A DNA stretch of 64,000 nt, from assembly GCA_947179155.2 (NCBI GenBank), contig OX359264.1, positions 54,099,702-54,163,701 on the forward strand, written 5' to 3'. The notes beneath the pieces are model-generated. The model was given only the letters and a program-made list of their open reading frames with translations, ran no database searches and was not told the DNA's origin. Position numbers and translations under genes: made by a program. Shown piece by piece: positions 1-11,880 of this stretch; position 1 is the stretch's first letter, and every line of letters starts with the position of its first letter. Source of the stretch: Hedera helix. Taxonomy: Eukaryota > Streptophyta > Magnoliopsida > Apiales > Araliaceae.

Positions 1-2766
1 TTTGAGAGGTGAGAAATTATTTGAGAGCAAGGATAATGAAGGAGAAGGAGTTCTTGGGTTATATCTTCAAGATTCACAACCATTTTTGGAAGAAAAAGGA
101 GAATAACCATTAAATCAAGGTAATAGTTATTTAAATTTAATTTTTGTTTTTAAATTAAATAAACTAACATATGAGTATAAATATGTTAATATAGTTATTA
201 ATGTGTGGTAATAATATTTATGCCATGCTTGAGTTTAATATCCTTGGTTTGTGTTTTGGTATAATTTATATGCTAAAAACATGCGTTTGGTGGTGTTAAA
301 TCAAATCTTAAAATAATGTCCAAAAATAATTTTCATAAAACTTAGATTTAATGTTATAATATTATAGAACATTAAATCATGAGAAAAATAAAGTTTGAAT
401 CACTCAAAATGGAGTTATACACAAAAAGTTATGATTTGTGGTAGTTTATGTGATGTAAAAATTTTTATAAAAAATTTTAATATTAAATCATGAAAAATTA
501 AATTTTCATGTTATAAATTGATATTAAGTGATTGGTAATTTTTTTGGATTTTTAAAGCTTACTTGAATGTATAATTTTTATTAAAGTGGTGTATAAAAAG
601 TCACTGTTCACAATCTGCTAAGGAAGGAAAAAGGGGGTGCCGCGCAATGCGCGCGAGACCCTGTTCACTGTCGCACGCGGAAGGAAAAACGACGCCGTTT
701 TGCCTATAAAATCCGTAGCCGCGCGAGACGCGCGGATGTCAGCCGACAGATCCCCAAAACGGTGCCATTTTGGGGCCTGTTATTTCCTATCGCGCGCAAT
801 GCGCGGGCGTAGATTTCTGCGGAAATTACGAAATTGCCCCTCCGTTCGGTTTTCTGATTATTTACAAGATTGCCATCGGTCCGGTTTTTCAGTTTATTTA
901 CGATTTTGCCATTCTGGATAATTTTAATTAATTTTAAATATTTAAAATTATAACAAAAATAATAATAATACAAAAATGGTATTTAGGTATTTAATATTAT
1001 ATTTTCCAAATATAATAAGTATTTAGGATTAATATTTAAATGTTGTAAATATTAATCTAGTTAGTTTAATATTATATTTTTCAAATATAATAAGTATTTA
1101 GGATTAATATTTAAATGTTGTAAATATTAATCTAGTTAGTTTAATATTATATTTTTCAACTATAATAAGCATTTAGGATTAATATTTAAATGTTGTAAAT
1201 ATTAATCTAGTTAGTTTAATATTATATTTTTTTTCAAATATAATAAGTATTTAGGATTAATATTTAAATGTTGTAAATATTAATCTAGTTAGTTTAATAT
1301 TATATTTTTCAAATATAATAAGTATTTAGGATTAATATTTAAATGTTGTAAATATTAATCTAGTTAGTTTAATATTATATTTTTCAAATATAATAAGTAT
1401 TTAGGATTAATATTTAAATGTTGTAAATATTAATCTAGTTAATATTATATCTTCTGAATTTATGATTAAACTAATTATTATTTAATTAATATTAAATAAT
1501 AAACAAGGATGATAAATTAATTAATTATTATTTAATTACTATTAAATAATAATTAAAGACAACTAAGATTGAGTATTTAATTATTTATTATTTGATTAAC
1601 TTTAAATAATAAATAAATCTAGTAAGTTATTATTTATTATTAAATAATAACTAAAGGTATTTAATTACTTACTATTTAATTAATGTTAAATAGTAATTAA
1701 ATGGAATAAAGAAAATGTCTTTTAACTCTTTTGTTTAAACAATTATAATAAATTGTTTAATAGTTTAATAAGTGTTTAACACTTAAGAAAATTATTTTCT
1801 AACTTATTAAATTATTAACCTAATTTGATTGAGAGTCTATAAGGTTAATAATATTGTTTTGACTGATGTAAATTATGTGTTAGTACTTATGTGATAAATA
1901 AGTTCCTTAGTGAGCGTATAGTTGTGCAAATACGTTGTACTAATTATTAGACCAACTTTATTAATGTTAGGTCTTTCAAAGCCAGTTAGTTAAAGCTAGA
2001 CATTTATTGTAGCTGAGCAGACAGGCAAGTTTCCTAACTTCGAACTTTATTTTGTGCAAGTTTCCTAAACCCTACTCAAATTATATTCGAGCAGTATATA
2101 TTATTTTATTGTTCAAGTTCCTAACTCAAATTCAAGTTATTACGTTTCAAGCATGCTATGGTTTAATTCTGTATAATTATTCCACATCGTTAAATTGTTG
2201 ATTCGCACATAGTGCTTGTTGCATGTGTTCATCAGGTATGAAAGGCTGATCACCTTCATTACCATAGGTTCAGTTAAATTTGTTCATGGTCATTATTGAC
2301 ACTCAATATTACTTGATTCAGTCATTCAAATTATTGAAAATATGATTCGTACTCTTTCACAATTATTACATTGTTGAAAATCCAAAAGCTTGTTCTTTCT
2401 TTCAATCATGATATATCGTTATTGTATTTAAACTTGCTGAGCAAAGTCGTTGCTCACTCTTGCTATATCATGATAATAAATTTCAGAATAATACGAATGT
2501 CCAAGGAGAGACGGAGACAGAAGCAAAAGACAAGATTATAGTGATATGCATTATAACTAAATTGTTATATGAAGTAAGTAATTTTGTAAACCTTTTTATG
2601 AATCTAAAGGTATATCTGTAAGTTAAGGTTAGAAACCTTGGGAAATGTTGTAGAATAAACAATTTATGTTTATATATTCCGCATTAGTTATAGAACATGT
2701 ATGAAGATGATGTATAGTGATGAACCAGGTCCAGGGTTAAAGGAACCCGGATTTGGGGTCGTCACA
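1..2766 (+). mobile_element. Family B LTR, left part outside the window
   Basis: This is the 3' portion of a long LTR. It ends in TCGTCACA at 2766, the same type of ending as the complete family B solo LTR at 40305-43872 (shared closing stretch with AACCCGGATTTGGGGTCGTCACA-like sequence). Immediately after it, at 2767, the sequence enters the middle of the Tekay-family LTR at the point that corresponds to 10514 in the intact right copy, so this element was inserted into the left Tekay LTR. Its left end and target duplication lie outside the window, so I cannot say whether it is a solo LTR or the end of a full element. It contains no credible gene. It holds a GC-rich stretch (about 625-900) and a 75-bp tandem array (1018-1455). 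Confidence 0.8.
1018..1455. repeat. 75-bp tandem repeat array, six copies
   Basis: Six head-to-tail copies of an AT-rich unit begin at 1018, 1093, 1168, 1246, 1321 and 1396. Five units are 75 bp or less and the third is 78 bp because of three extra T residues. Each unit carries AGTATTTAGGATTAATATTT near its start. The last copy is truncated. The array lies inside the family B LTR and is not obvious in the second family B copy at 40305-43872, so it expanded after the copies separated. Confidence 0.9.
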
Positions 2767-3689
2767 GACAATATTCGCTTTGTCGGACAATATTCGCTTG
2801 GTTGGGGAATATTCGTTTGGTCCGACGGCGCCGAAATAACAAATTATTGGTGGACCCCACAACGGAATATTTGTCGGATATAGAAAACGACAGAAATAAC
2901 CTTTTTAAATAAAAATAGTCAACGGAACTGTTAAAATACCGGTGATAAAAGAATAGTAGCATACAGTAGTTATTGGTATTTTCTGTAGCACTCGGTACTA
3001 TACAGTAACACACGGTATTGCATAGTGTCTCATATTTTTGGTCTGATAATTGACACCGTAACTGTTACGCATCATTTCATCGATAATTGTCACTGCATAA
3101 TATTTTATATTATCAATTCAATAATTGTTGTTACACAGTATTTTGCATTATTGATTTAATAATTGTCATTACACTGTATTTTATATCATTGAGTCAATAA
3201 TTGTTGTTGCACTGTTTTTAAAATTATTGAACCTAATAATTGTCACAGTAACATATGCACAGTAATTCACATTATTGAATCAATAATTGTCATTACACAG
3301 TAACGTATGCTTTATTTTACATTATTGTTATCTCTATTATGATGTTATTTAAACAGTTGTATTTCATTAATTTATTGACTTGATATCTAAGAGCTAACTA
3401 TACTGTATTTATAACAATTAGTCATAATAATTGAATTGATAAAGTTATTTGTTTATAATATAAAGTTAGGTGATTATTAGGTGATATGAAATGAATGGTG
3501 TAGATTAAAGTGTGAATTATTGTTGAATAATTAAATTGATTTGTTTATAATATAAAGTTAGGTGATTATTAGGTGATATGAAATGAATGGTGTAGATTAA
3601 AGATAATATAATATTTGAAATGGATGGTGTAGATTAAAAGATGATCTTTAAATGAATGGTTTAGATTAAATGAATGATAAGATTTTTGG

Positions 3690-3699
3690 CTATAAATAG
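3690..3699 (+). promoter_or_regulatory. TATA box of the left Tekay LTR promoter
   Basis: CTATAAATAG lies in the middle of the LTR, followed by a pyrimidine-rich stretch (CTTTCTTTCTCTCTC near 3740) that is typical of a plant transcription start. The same motif occurs at the equivalent place in the right LTR and in the outer solo LTR (35109). It divides the LTR into U3 to the left and R/U5 to the right. Confidence 0.65.
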
Positions 3700-4023
3700 A
3701 AGCCTTAACTTAAGGATTTTTCATAAACTTCCTTACTTGTTCTTTCTTTCTCTCTCTAAATACTTCTTGTGAAAGTTCTCTCTAAGTGTGCTTAAGTCAT
3801 CTTGAGTATTTGTGAAGATCTATAAGTATACGTGTACTGTTCAAGTTAATCAACCTCATTTAAATCAATATCCAGTCACGTGTTACGGTAAGGGATACCA
3901 TCTTTTTCATCTTCCATTATTCAAACATACTATGGTAAGGGATTATCATTATTTGATTCTCGATAATAATATTGTTTCTTCCTTACTCATAAGACGTGCC
4001 TTTTATTTCCATGTATTAAATTG

Positions 4024-4360
4024 TGGGAATAACCTTACGGAGCGGATTGCCGCCTGTTGGTGAATAACCTTTCGTATTCATTCATTATTAATCTTTGAGA
4101 ATAACCTTACGGAGCGGATTGCCGCCTGTTTGGTGAATAACTCTTTGTACTCAAATTCTATTAAATTGTGGGAATAACCTTACGGAGCGGATTGCCGCCT
4201 GTTGGTGAATAACCTTTCGTATTCATTCATTATTAATCTCTGAGAATAACCTTACGGAGCGGATTGCCGCCTGTTTGGTGAATAACTCTTTGTACTCAAA
4301 TTTTATTAAATTGTGGGAATAACCTTACGGAGCGGATTGCCGCCTGTTGGTGAATAACCC
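4024..4360 (+). repeat. Five ~70-75 bp tandem units in the transcribed part of the left LTR
   Basis: Five copies of a unit containing GAATAACCTTACGGAGCGGA and a GTGAATAAC end lie head to tail, alternating between two slightly different versions with spacings of about 75 and 70 bp. The array lies downstream of the LTR TATA box, so it would be part of the element's RNA leader and trailer. Related, more diverged copies occur in the other Tekay-family LTRs (36610-36800 inverted; 38755-39020). Confidence 0.85.
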
Positions 4361-5546
4361 TTTGTATTAATTTCCTTCACCTTTTGTTAATCAAACCTGC
4401 TACGGTAAGGGATATTATTTTCTTTCATACTCCTAAATCGAAATTTATTATGGAACTATTGCTTCTATAATTCCTGAAAATATTATATGTTCCATAATAG
4501 TTGAACTTCATTATTTCAACTGAACCTTCCTATTTACGTGAACCTTTCTATTGAATTGTAACCGTTATTCTGAACTGTGGATCTTGAATTTCACTCCACA
4601 TCATGTTGACAATTTGGACATTATTTGAATCTGTACAAAGTAAACTTCTGATACTTATTGTTATCCTATTTCTTCTGTTCATCATTTACATCATTCTAAT
4701 CATCCAAAAAATCAAGCTGTTGTGAATATCTGTGGCCGGGGGCACAGATGTGATATATTTGTTGAACAGATGATAGGTTAAAGGCGATATAATAGGTTAA
4801 AGGCGATACATCTGTTCGGTGTCTTTTATGGCACGTGGTGAATGTTCTCTTTGGCCCGTAGTGCAAAGATGAACTGTTGTTTGGTATGATTATGACCAAA
4901 GGCTGAATCTGGTATAATCATGACCGTTGGTGCTATATTGAATATCTTTGGCCCGTAGTACAAAGATGAACTGTTGATGTGCATGATTATGATCAGGAAC
5001 TGTGAATTTGTATTATCTTGACTAATGATATTTCAGATGATAAAAGTTGATGATGTTTTTCCTAAAAAGAGAACCGAGTGGACATTATAGTCTGCATTAT
5101 TCTTCTAATAGATTACTCATTCCGCTGCTATTATTGATCTGAACGTTGTTTAAGAATTTAACTGCAGTTTTTGATATAAACCTTGTAGTCTATTGTATTC
5201 TATCAAGAACTCAACTGTTGAAGACTAATGATAATTTATTCGTCATTATCTTAGTCATGATATTCTTTACTGGGCTATTTGAGCTCACCCTTTCTTTTGT
5301 TCCATTGTTTTTCAACAGGAGATGAAAATATAACAGGGTCTAGCCGGGGAATGGAGTGAGGGTCCGAGGAATAGCTATCATAGTCTTCACGTTTTGTAAA
5401 ATAGTGTGGCAATAATAGTGAAGACTTAGTTGTGTATTATTATACATTGTATTGTTGTACGTTGTGCTTTGTTGTAATAATTTTGTTGTAGTATTTTGAC
5501 GACTCAAGTTTGGGCTGTGTGGGCCCAGATTTGGGGGCGTCACAGT

Positions 5547-5560
5547 TGGCATCAGAGCTT
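5547..5560 (+). other. Primer-binding site of the Tekay element
   Basis: TGGCATCAGAGCTT starts two bases after the left LTR end (5544). It resembles the plant gypsy and Copia PBS that pairs with the 3' end of initiator methionine tRNA (usual form TGGTATCAGAGC), with one mismatch in the core. Minus-strand cDNA synthesis would start here. Confidence 0.75.
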
Positions 5561-5743
5561 AGGGATATGGTCTTTAATGGCGATCTGGGGTAGAACTAGG
5601 AGGGGAGAGACGAATAGAATCAGTCACTAGTGTGTCCTACCTAAAATAGATTTTATTATCTAATGAGTCGATTTGAATGTAGGAATATGAAGTGATGAGT
5701 CAGTTTATTTGAACTAACATTTATTTTGTGACCACAGTTAGGT

Positions 5744-7429
5744 ATGGCATCTGAAAATCAAGAGGTTAACTATGGAATACCCGAAGCAAATGTAGCCGAG
5801 AATCAAGAGGCCCCAAACAATCCTCCTGCCAACTCAGGAAATAATGTTCCTGATAACATGATGAACGATGGATTCTTTAGGAATTTCATGCAGTTCATAC
5901 AGAATCAAGGAAGAGGAAATCCAGTCAATAATAACGGTAGAAACACTGGCAATTTGAGGATGGTCACTGTTAAGCTATTTAAAGAATTAGGACCACCTGA
6001 ATTCCACGGGAAGCCTGACCCACTCAAAGCGGAGGCATGGCTGAAGCAGACGACAAAAATACTTGATGTCTTACAATGCGCTGATGATCAGAAGGTGTCA
6101 TTTGCCACTTTTATGTTACGAGGTGAGGCGGACCATTGGTGGGAAGCGGTAAAACGTATCCAACCTTCAGCACTCGAAATGTCTTGGACAGAATTCGAAG
6201 AACTGTTTAACGAGAAGTACTTCCCAGAAAGCATCCGCCATATGAAGGAAGTGGAATTCATTAAGCTGGAGCATGGAAACATGACAGTTTCTCAATATGA
6301 AGCTAAGTTTGCTGAACTGTCTCGTTTTGCGACTCATCTAGTAGATGACGAAGCACGAATGAGTCGAATGTTCCTGAGAGGTTTGAGACTCAAAATTCGT
6401 CAACAACTTAGTTCTCATAAATTCAGTTTGTATTCAGATGTTGTAGATAGGGCTCAAAGGGTGGAGCAAACAGATGAAACATTGCAACCAAGAGTTAATG
6501 ATCAGCATAGAGAAAGGAGTGACAACAACCACAGGAACGAAAACCATCGAGGAGGTAACCAACACTTCGGTGGTAATTCCACACCAAATAACAGAAGAGG
6601 AGAATCTAGTGGGAACAATTTCAAAAGAAAGAGATTCCATAATAATTATGGAAGGGCACCAGCACCAGTACCAACACCAGCACCGACCCCAGTTTCAAGG
6701 GGAGAAGATCGACCACCAGTGAGATGCTATAGGTGTGGTCAGGAAGGTCACATCAGCCCAAACTGTACTCTGCAGTCTAAAAAGTGCTACAGTTGTGGGA
6801 AAGAGGGTCATCTTGCGCGGTTTTGTCCTGCCACAAAATCAAGTCCAGCTGCAATGATGATACCAAAAGCTAGCGCGGATAAAGAAAAATCTGTAGTTCA
6901 AGGGAGAGCTTTTGTTGTGACATCCCAAATGGCGCGAAACTCGAACGAGGTGATAACCGGTAAGCTATTCATAAATTCTCGTGAAGTCTATGCCATATTA
7001 GATACTGGCTCTATCCACTCTTTTATCTCACCTATATGTACTCAACGTTTAAATTTGACTATTGAAAACTTAAATCTTGTCTTATCAGTTGAAACCTCAT
7101 TGGGAGAAATACCTATTACATTTACTATCTATAAATCTTGCCTAGTTCAAATCAACAACCTCACATTACCTGTTGACCTTATTTCTTTGGAGATGCGTGA
7201 ATTTGATGTGATTTTAGGAATTGATTGGTTGACTACCCATCATGCTAAAATTGATTGTTTTCATAAGATTATTATTTTTCATATTCCTAATCAACCTGTC
7301 ATGCAAATTCAAGCAACTAAACCATTGAAATCTATAACTGTTATTTCTAGCCATAAAGCCATTCGTTTATTGAAAAACGGATGTCAAGCGTTTTTAGCTC
7401 ATGTCACTGATTTGAACAAAAACACGTGA
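5744..7429 (+). CDS. Gag and protease part of the Tekay polyprotein, ends at a premature stop
   Basis: The 561-residue reading frame encodes the capsid (retrotransposon gag domain with FHGKPDPLKAEAWL and FEELFNEKYFP motifs, about residues 85-230), a basic Asn/Arg-rich linker, and two CCHC zinc knuckles (CYRCGQEGHISPNC and CYSCGKEGHLARFC, about residues 327-360). A pepsin-like protease follows with the catalytic triad AILDTGSIHSFIS near residue 425 and an ILGIDWL flap-end motif. In the family these proteins package RNA and cleave the polyprotein. The TGA at 7427-7429 lies before the conserved linker to reverse transcriptase, so it is a disabling mutation rather than the natural end. The start ATG at 5744 is the first in frame after the leader. 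Confidence 0.93.
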   Translation: MASENQEVNYGIPEANVAENQEAPNNPPANSGNNVPDNMMNDGFFRNFMQFIQNQGRGNPVNNNGRNTGNLRMVTVKLFKELGPPEFHGKPDPLKAEAWLKQTTKILDVLQCADDQKVSFATFMLRGEADHWWEAVKRIQPSALEMSWTEFEELFNEKYFPESIRHMKEVEFIKLEHGNMTVSQYEAKFAELSRFATHLVDDEARMSRMFLRGLRLKIRQQLSSHKFSLYSDVVDRAQRVEQTDETLQPRVNDQHRERSDNNHRNENHRGGNQHFGGNSTPNNRRGESSGNNFKRKRFHNNYGRAPAPVPTPAPTPVSRGEDRPPVRCYRCGQEGHISPNCTLQSKKCYSCGKEGHLARFCPATKSSPAAMMIPKASADKEKSVVQGRAFVVTSQMARNSNEVITGKLFINSREVYAILDTGSIHSFISPICTQRLNLTIENLNLVLSVETSLGEIPITFTIYKSCLVQINNLTLPVDLISLEMREFDVILGIDWLTTHHAKIDCFHKIIIFHIPNQPVMQIQATKPLKSITVISSHKAIRLLKNGCQAFLAHVTDLNKNT

Positions 7430-7569
7430 AACTTGAATGATATTCCCATTGTTAATGAGTTTCCTGACGTTTTTTCTGAGGAACTTTCTGGCTTACCCCA
7501 AACCGTGAAATTGATTTTTATATTGATCTTGAGCTCGGTACCAAGCCCATTTCCAAAGCTCCCTACCGA

Positions 7570-10389
7570 ATGGCTCCCATTGAACTTCAAGAGTTAAAAG
7601 TCCAACTACAGGAATTGTTGGATACCGGTTTCATTCGTCCGAGTGCATCACCTTGGGGTGCTCCTGTTCTATTTGTGAAGAAGAAAGACGGGAGTATGAG
7701 ATTGTGCATTGACTACCGAGAATTGAACCATGTCACCATCAAGAACAGGTACCCGTTACCTCGGATTGATGACATGTTTGATCAATTGCAAGGCGCTCAA
7801 CATTTCTCAAAGATTGATCTCCGTTCTGGATATCATCAGTTAAAGGTTAAAGCTGAGGACATTCCAAAGACTGCTTTCAGAACTCGTTATGGGCATTATG
7901 AGTTCTTAGTCATGCCTTTTGGACTAACTAATGCTCCTGCAGCTTTCATGGACATGATGAACCGGATATTCAAGGAACATTTGGATCATTTTGTGGTTGT
8001 CTTTATTGATGACATCCTCATATACTCCAAGAGTCGCGAGGATCATGAACAACACCTGAGATTGATACTACAAAAGCTCCGTGAAAACAAATTATATGCC
8101 AAGTTGAAGAAATGTGAGTTCTGGCTTGAGGAGGTCGCGTTTCTTGGGCATGTGATTTCTAGTAAAGGAATATCAGTCGATCCTGCGAAGATTGAAACGG
8201 TACTAAATTGGGAACAACCCAAAACAGTAACCGAAGTCCGAAGTTTTCTGGGTCTAGCTGGTTATTATCGGAGATTCGTAGAAGGATTTTCTCGAATCGC
8301 CACTCCATTAACGCAGCTTACTCGGAAAAGCACAAAATTCATATCAAGCGAGGAATGCGAGAAGAGTTTTCAAGAACTCAAGAGGAGACTTGTTTCAGCT
8401 CCTGTTCTGACCATACCATCAGGATCAGGAGAATTTGTTATCTACAGCGATGCTTCTGGCAAAGGTCTAGGCTGTGTCCTTATGCAACATGGAAAGGTTA
8501 TAGCCTATGCCTCTCGACAACTCAAAGATTATGAGAAAAATTATTCTACTCATGATCTAGAGTTGGCAGCAGTCGTTTTCGCGTTAAAGATCTGGAAACA
8601 CTACTTGTACGGAGAAAAAGTGGATATCTATACGGATCATAAAAGTCTCAAGTATTTCTTCACCCAGAAGGAACTCAACATGCGACAACGACGTTGGCTT
8701 GAGCTATTGAAGGATTATGACCACACAATCCAGTATCACCCGGGAAAGGCGAACGTTGTAGCTGACGCTTTGAGCAGAAAATCTTATGCGAGTACAAGTG
8801 CACTGCTGACAACACAAAAGTGTATTTTGTACGACTTGCAAAAGATGGAGATAGAGCTAAAGACACCAGGGACCCACTCGAAGATTGCTCACGTGCGAGT
8901 AGAACCAACTTTAATCGATAAAATTAAAGCTACTCAAGCTACCGATCCGGAACTGATAAACATGATAAAGAAAGTACAAGAAGGTGCCATTCCCGAAGCA
9001 AGAATCGACGAGAAAGGAATACTTCGAGTCAACTCTCGACTCTGTGTTCCTAACGATCCTGAATTAAAGCATAAAATCATGATGGAGGCACACAACACGC
9101 CGTTTGCAATCCACCCAGGAGGCACCAAGATGTATCGAGATCTTCGATATACATTTTGGTGGAACAATATGAAAAGAGAGATTGCGGAGTTTATCTCAAG
9201 GTGCCTAACTTGTCAACGTGTCAAGGCAGAGCATCAAGTTCCTAAAGGTCCATTACAATCACTTGAAGTTCCCGAATGGAAGTGGGAACACATCAATATG
9301 GACTCCGTGACGGGTCTTCCAAAAGTTTCTCAAGGCTTAGATGCAATTTGGGTGATCGTAGATAGATTGACCAAATCTGCTCATTTCTTGCCTATACGAG
9401 AAAACTTTTCACTTGAACGTCTTGCCGGTATGTACATAAATGAGATCGTGAGATTGCATGGCATGCCAGTTTCCATAGTTTCTGATCGAGATCCTAGATT
9501 CACTTCACGCTTTTGGATCAGTCTACAAAAAGCTATGGGCACTGAACTACGTTTTAGTTCTGCATACCATCCTCAAACGGACGGACAATCGGAAAGGACG
9601 ATCCAGACCCTCGAAGATCTTTTGAGACTTTGTGTATTAGACTTCAAAGGAAGTTGGGATAAGTACTTGCCGTTGGTGGAATTTTCTTACAACAACAGTT
9701 ACCAAGCAAGCATAGGCATGGCTCCATTCGAGGCATTGTATGGAAGGAAGTGTCGCTCTCCAATATGTTGGAATGAGGTAGGAGAAGCAAAATTGTTGGG
9801 ACCCGAGTTGGTACGCTTGACGACCGAAAAGATCCAAATGATCCGACAACGAATACAGACCGCACGAGAACGACAAAAGAGTTATGCTGATCTTTATCGG
9901 AGAGACGAAAGTTTCAACGTCGGAGATCATGTATTCTTACGTGTTTCTCCATGGAAAGGGGTTACGAGATTCGGAAAGAGAGGAAAGCTCAACCCTCGAT
10001 TTATTGGCCCATTTGAAATCCTCGATCGAATAGGAACCGTAGCCTACAGACTAGCCCTACCACCAAGTATGTCTCGCATCCATAACGTTTTTCACATATC
10101 TATGTTACGTAAATATGTGAAGGACTCAAACCACGTCATTGAGTTAGAACCAGACGTTATAGCAGAGGATTTAACATACGAGGAGATACCTGTTAAGATC
10201 CTGGATAAGAAGGAGCAGATCCTACGCTCAAAGGTTATACCTCAAGTTAAGGTTTTATGGAGGAACCAAGATACTGAGGAAATGACCTGGGAGCTAGAAT
10301 CTGAGATGAAATCTAAGTATCCTTACCTCTTCGATATGTCAGGTACGTCAATTTCGGGGACGAAATTTCATAAGGAGGGGAGGTTGTAA
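7570..10389 (+). CDS. Pol part of the Tekay polyprotein: RT, RNase H, integrase, chromodomain
   Basis: The 939-residue open stretch carries reverse transcriptase (YRELNHVTIKNRYPLPRIDD; catalytic VFIDDILIYSKS), RNase H (IYSDASGKGLG, TDHKSLKYF), an integrase HHCC finger (near residues 506-553), an integrase core with D, D and E residues (MDSVTGLP, VSDRDPRFTSRFW, TDGQSERTIQTLE), the GPFEILDRIG region and a C-terminal chromodomain (RILDKKEQ..., VLWRNQDTEEMTWELE). The family copies the element and targets integration to heterochromatin. Conserved coding continues upstream of 7570 to about 7490 in this frame, so the ATG at 7570 is internal. A one-base loss near 7490 puts it out of frame with gag. 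The TAA at 10387 lies inside the first bases of the right LTR. Confidence 0.93.
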   Translation: MAPIELQELKVQLQELLDTGFIRPSASPWGAPVLFVKKKDGSMRLCIDYRELNHVTIKNRYPLPRIDDMFDQLQGAQHFSKIDLRSGYHQLKVKAEDIPKTAFRTRYGHYEFLVMPFGLTNAPAAFMDMMNRIFKEHLDHFVVVFIDDILIYSKSREDHEQHLRLILQKLRENKLYAKLKKCEFWLEEVAFLGHVISSKGISVDPAKIETVLNWEQPKTVTEVRSFLGLAGYYRRFVEGFSRIATPLTQLTRKSTKFISSEECEKSFQELKRRLVSAPVLTIPSGSGEFVIYSDASGKGLGCVLMQHGKVIAYASRQLKDYEKNYSTHDLELAAVVFALKIWKHYLYGEKVDIYTDHKSLKYFFTQKELNMRQRRWLELLKDYDHTIQYHPGKANVVADALSRKSYASTSALLTTQKCILYDLQKMEIELKTPGTHSKIAHVRVEPTLIDKIKATQATDPELINMIKKVQEGAIPEARIDEKGILRVNSRLCVPNDPELKHKIMMEAHNTPFAIHPGGTKMYRDLRYTFWWNNMKREIAEFISRCLTCQRVKAEHQVPKGPLQSLEVPEWKWEHINMDSVTGLPKVSQGLDAIWVIVDRLTKSAHFLPIRENFSLERLAGMYINEIVRLHGMPVSIVSDRDPRFTSRFWISLQKAMGTELRFSSAYHPQTDGQSERTIQTLEDLLRLCVLDFKGSWDKYLPLVEFSYNNSYQASIGMAPFEALYGRKCRSPICWNEVGEAKLLGPELVRLTTEKIQMIRQRIQTARERQKSYADLYRRDESFNVGDHVFLRVSPWKGVTRFGKRGKLNPRFIGPFEILDRIGTVAYRLALPPSMSRIHNVFHISMLRKYVKDSNHVIELEPDVIAEDLTYEEIPVKILDKKEQILRSKVIPQVKVLWRNQDTEEMTWELESEMKSKYPYLFDMSGTSISGTKFHKEGRL
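10371..10384 (+). other. Polypurine tract of the Tekay element
   Basis: TAAGGAGGGGAGGT lies directly before the right LTR start (TGTAAGACC at 10385). This is the expected priming site for plus-strand DNA synthesis. Confidence 0.8.
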
Positions 10390-11547
10390 GACCCCGAATT
10401 TTATGAAATACAAAATTTAATTTTTCTTCATATAGATATTTTTTTTAAACAGTAAGTGGTTAAATCGATAAAGTTAAAAGTTAAGGATGTTATGTGCAAA
10501 TTTTATTTTGTCGGACAATATTCGCTTTGTCGGACAATATTCGCTTTGTCGGGGAATATTCGTTTGGTCGGGGAATATTCGTTTGGTCCGACGGCGCCGA
10601 AATAACAAATTATTGGTGAACCCCACAACGGAATATTTGTCGGATATAGAAAACGACAGAAATAACCTTTTTAAATAAAAATAGTCAACGGAACTGTTAA
10701 AATACCGGTGATAAAAGAATAGTAGCATACGGTAGTTATTGGTATTTTCTGTAGCACTCGGTACTCTACAGTAACACACGGTATTGCATAGTGTCTCATA
10801 TTTTTGGTCTGATAATTGACACCGTAACTGTTACGCATCATTTCATCGATAATTGTCACTGCATAATATTTTATATTATCAATTCAATAATTGTTGTTAC
10901 ACAGTATTTTGCATTATTGATTTAATAATTGTCATTACACTGTATTTTATATCATTGAGTCAATAATTGTTGTTGCACTGTTTTTAAAATTATTGAACCT
11001 AATAATTGTCACAGTAACATATGCACAGTAATTCACATTATTGAATCAATAATTGTCATTACACAGTAACGTATGCTTTATTTTACATTATTGTTATCTC
11101 TATTATGATGTTATTTAAACAGTTGTATTTCATTAATTTATTGACTTGATATCTAAGAGCTAACTATACTGTATTTATAACAATTAGTCATAATAATTGA
11201 ATTGATAAAGTTATTTGTTTATAATATAAAGTTAGGTGATTATTAGGTGATATGAAATGAATGGTGTAGATTAAAGTGTGAATTATTGTTGAATAATTGA
11301 ATTGATTTGTTTATAATATAAAGTTAGGTGATTATTAGGTGATATGAAATGAATGGTGTAGATTAAAGTGTGAATTATTGTTGAATAATTAAATTGATTT
11401 GTTTATAATATAAAGTTAGGTGATTATTAGGTGATATGAAATGAATGGTGTAGATTAAAGATAATATAATATTTGAAATGGATGGTGTAGATTAAAAGAT
11501 GATCTTTAAATGAATGGTTTAGATTAAATGAATGATAAGATTTTTGG

Positions 11548-11557
11548 CTATAAATAG
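11548..11557 (+). promoter_or_regulatory. TATA box of the right Tekay LTR promoter
   Basis: CTATAAATAG is identical to the left LTR copy. Transcripts started here would read out of the element into the Copia remnant and the flanking DNA after 13402. Confidence 0.6.
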
Positions 11558-11880
11558 AAGCCTTAACTTAAGGATTTTTCATAAACTTCCTTACTTGTTC
11601 TTTCTTTCTCTCTCTAAATACTTCTTGTGAAAGTTCTCTCTAAGTGTGCTTAAGTCATCTTGAGTATTTGTGAAGATCTATAAGTATACGTGTACTGTTC
11701 AAGTTAATCAACCTCATTTAAATCAATATCCAGTCACGTGTTACGGTAAGGGATACCATCTTTTTCATCTTCCATTATTCAAACATACTATGGTAAGGGA
11801 TTATCATTATTTGATTCTCGATAATAATATTGTTTCTTCCTTACTCATAAGACGTGCCTTTTATTTCCATGTATTAAATT

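Larger units (their letters stand above)
2767..5544 (+). repeat. Left LTR of the Tekay element (5' truncated by nested LTR)
   Basis: The segment aligns end to end with 10514-13402 of the right LTR. The length difference (2778 against 2889 bp) is explained by one fewer 19-bp unit near the junction and one fewer 92-bp unit (3453-3600 region against 11218-11460). By eye I find about eight substitutions, for example at 2962/10731 and 4876/12736, so the two LTRs are very similar and the insertion is recent. The LTR ends in CGTCACA at 5544 and is followed by the primer-binding site. Confidence 0.92.

Noticed and set aside
637..921. Open reading frame in the GC-rich block near the left edge
   Set aside because: It lies inside the family B LTR, has no recognisable domain, and its open frame follows from the local GC-rich composition (GCGCGC-type repeats).
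3812..4063. 83-codon open frame repeated at 11670 in the other LTR
   Set aside because: It falls in the transcribed non-coding part of the Tekay LTR over the tandem units; its duplication is due to the LTRs, not to coding conservation.
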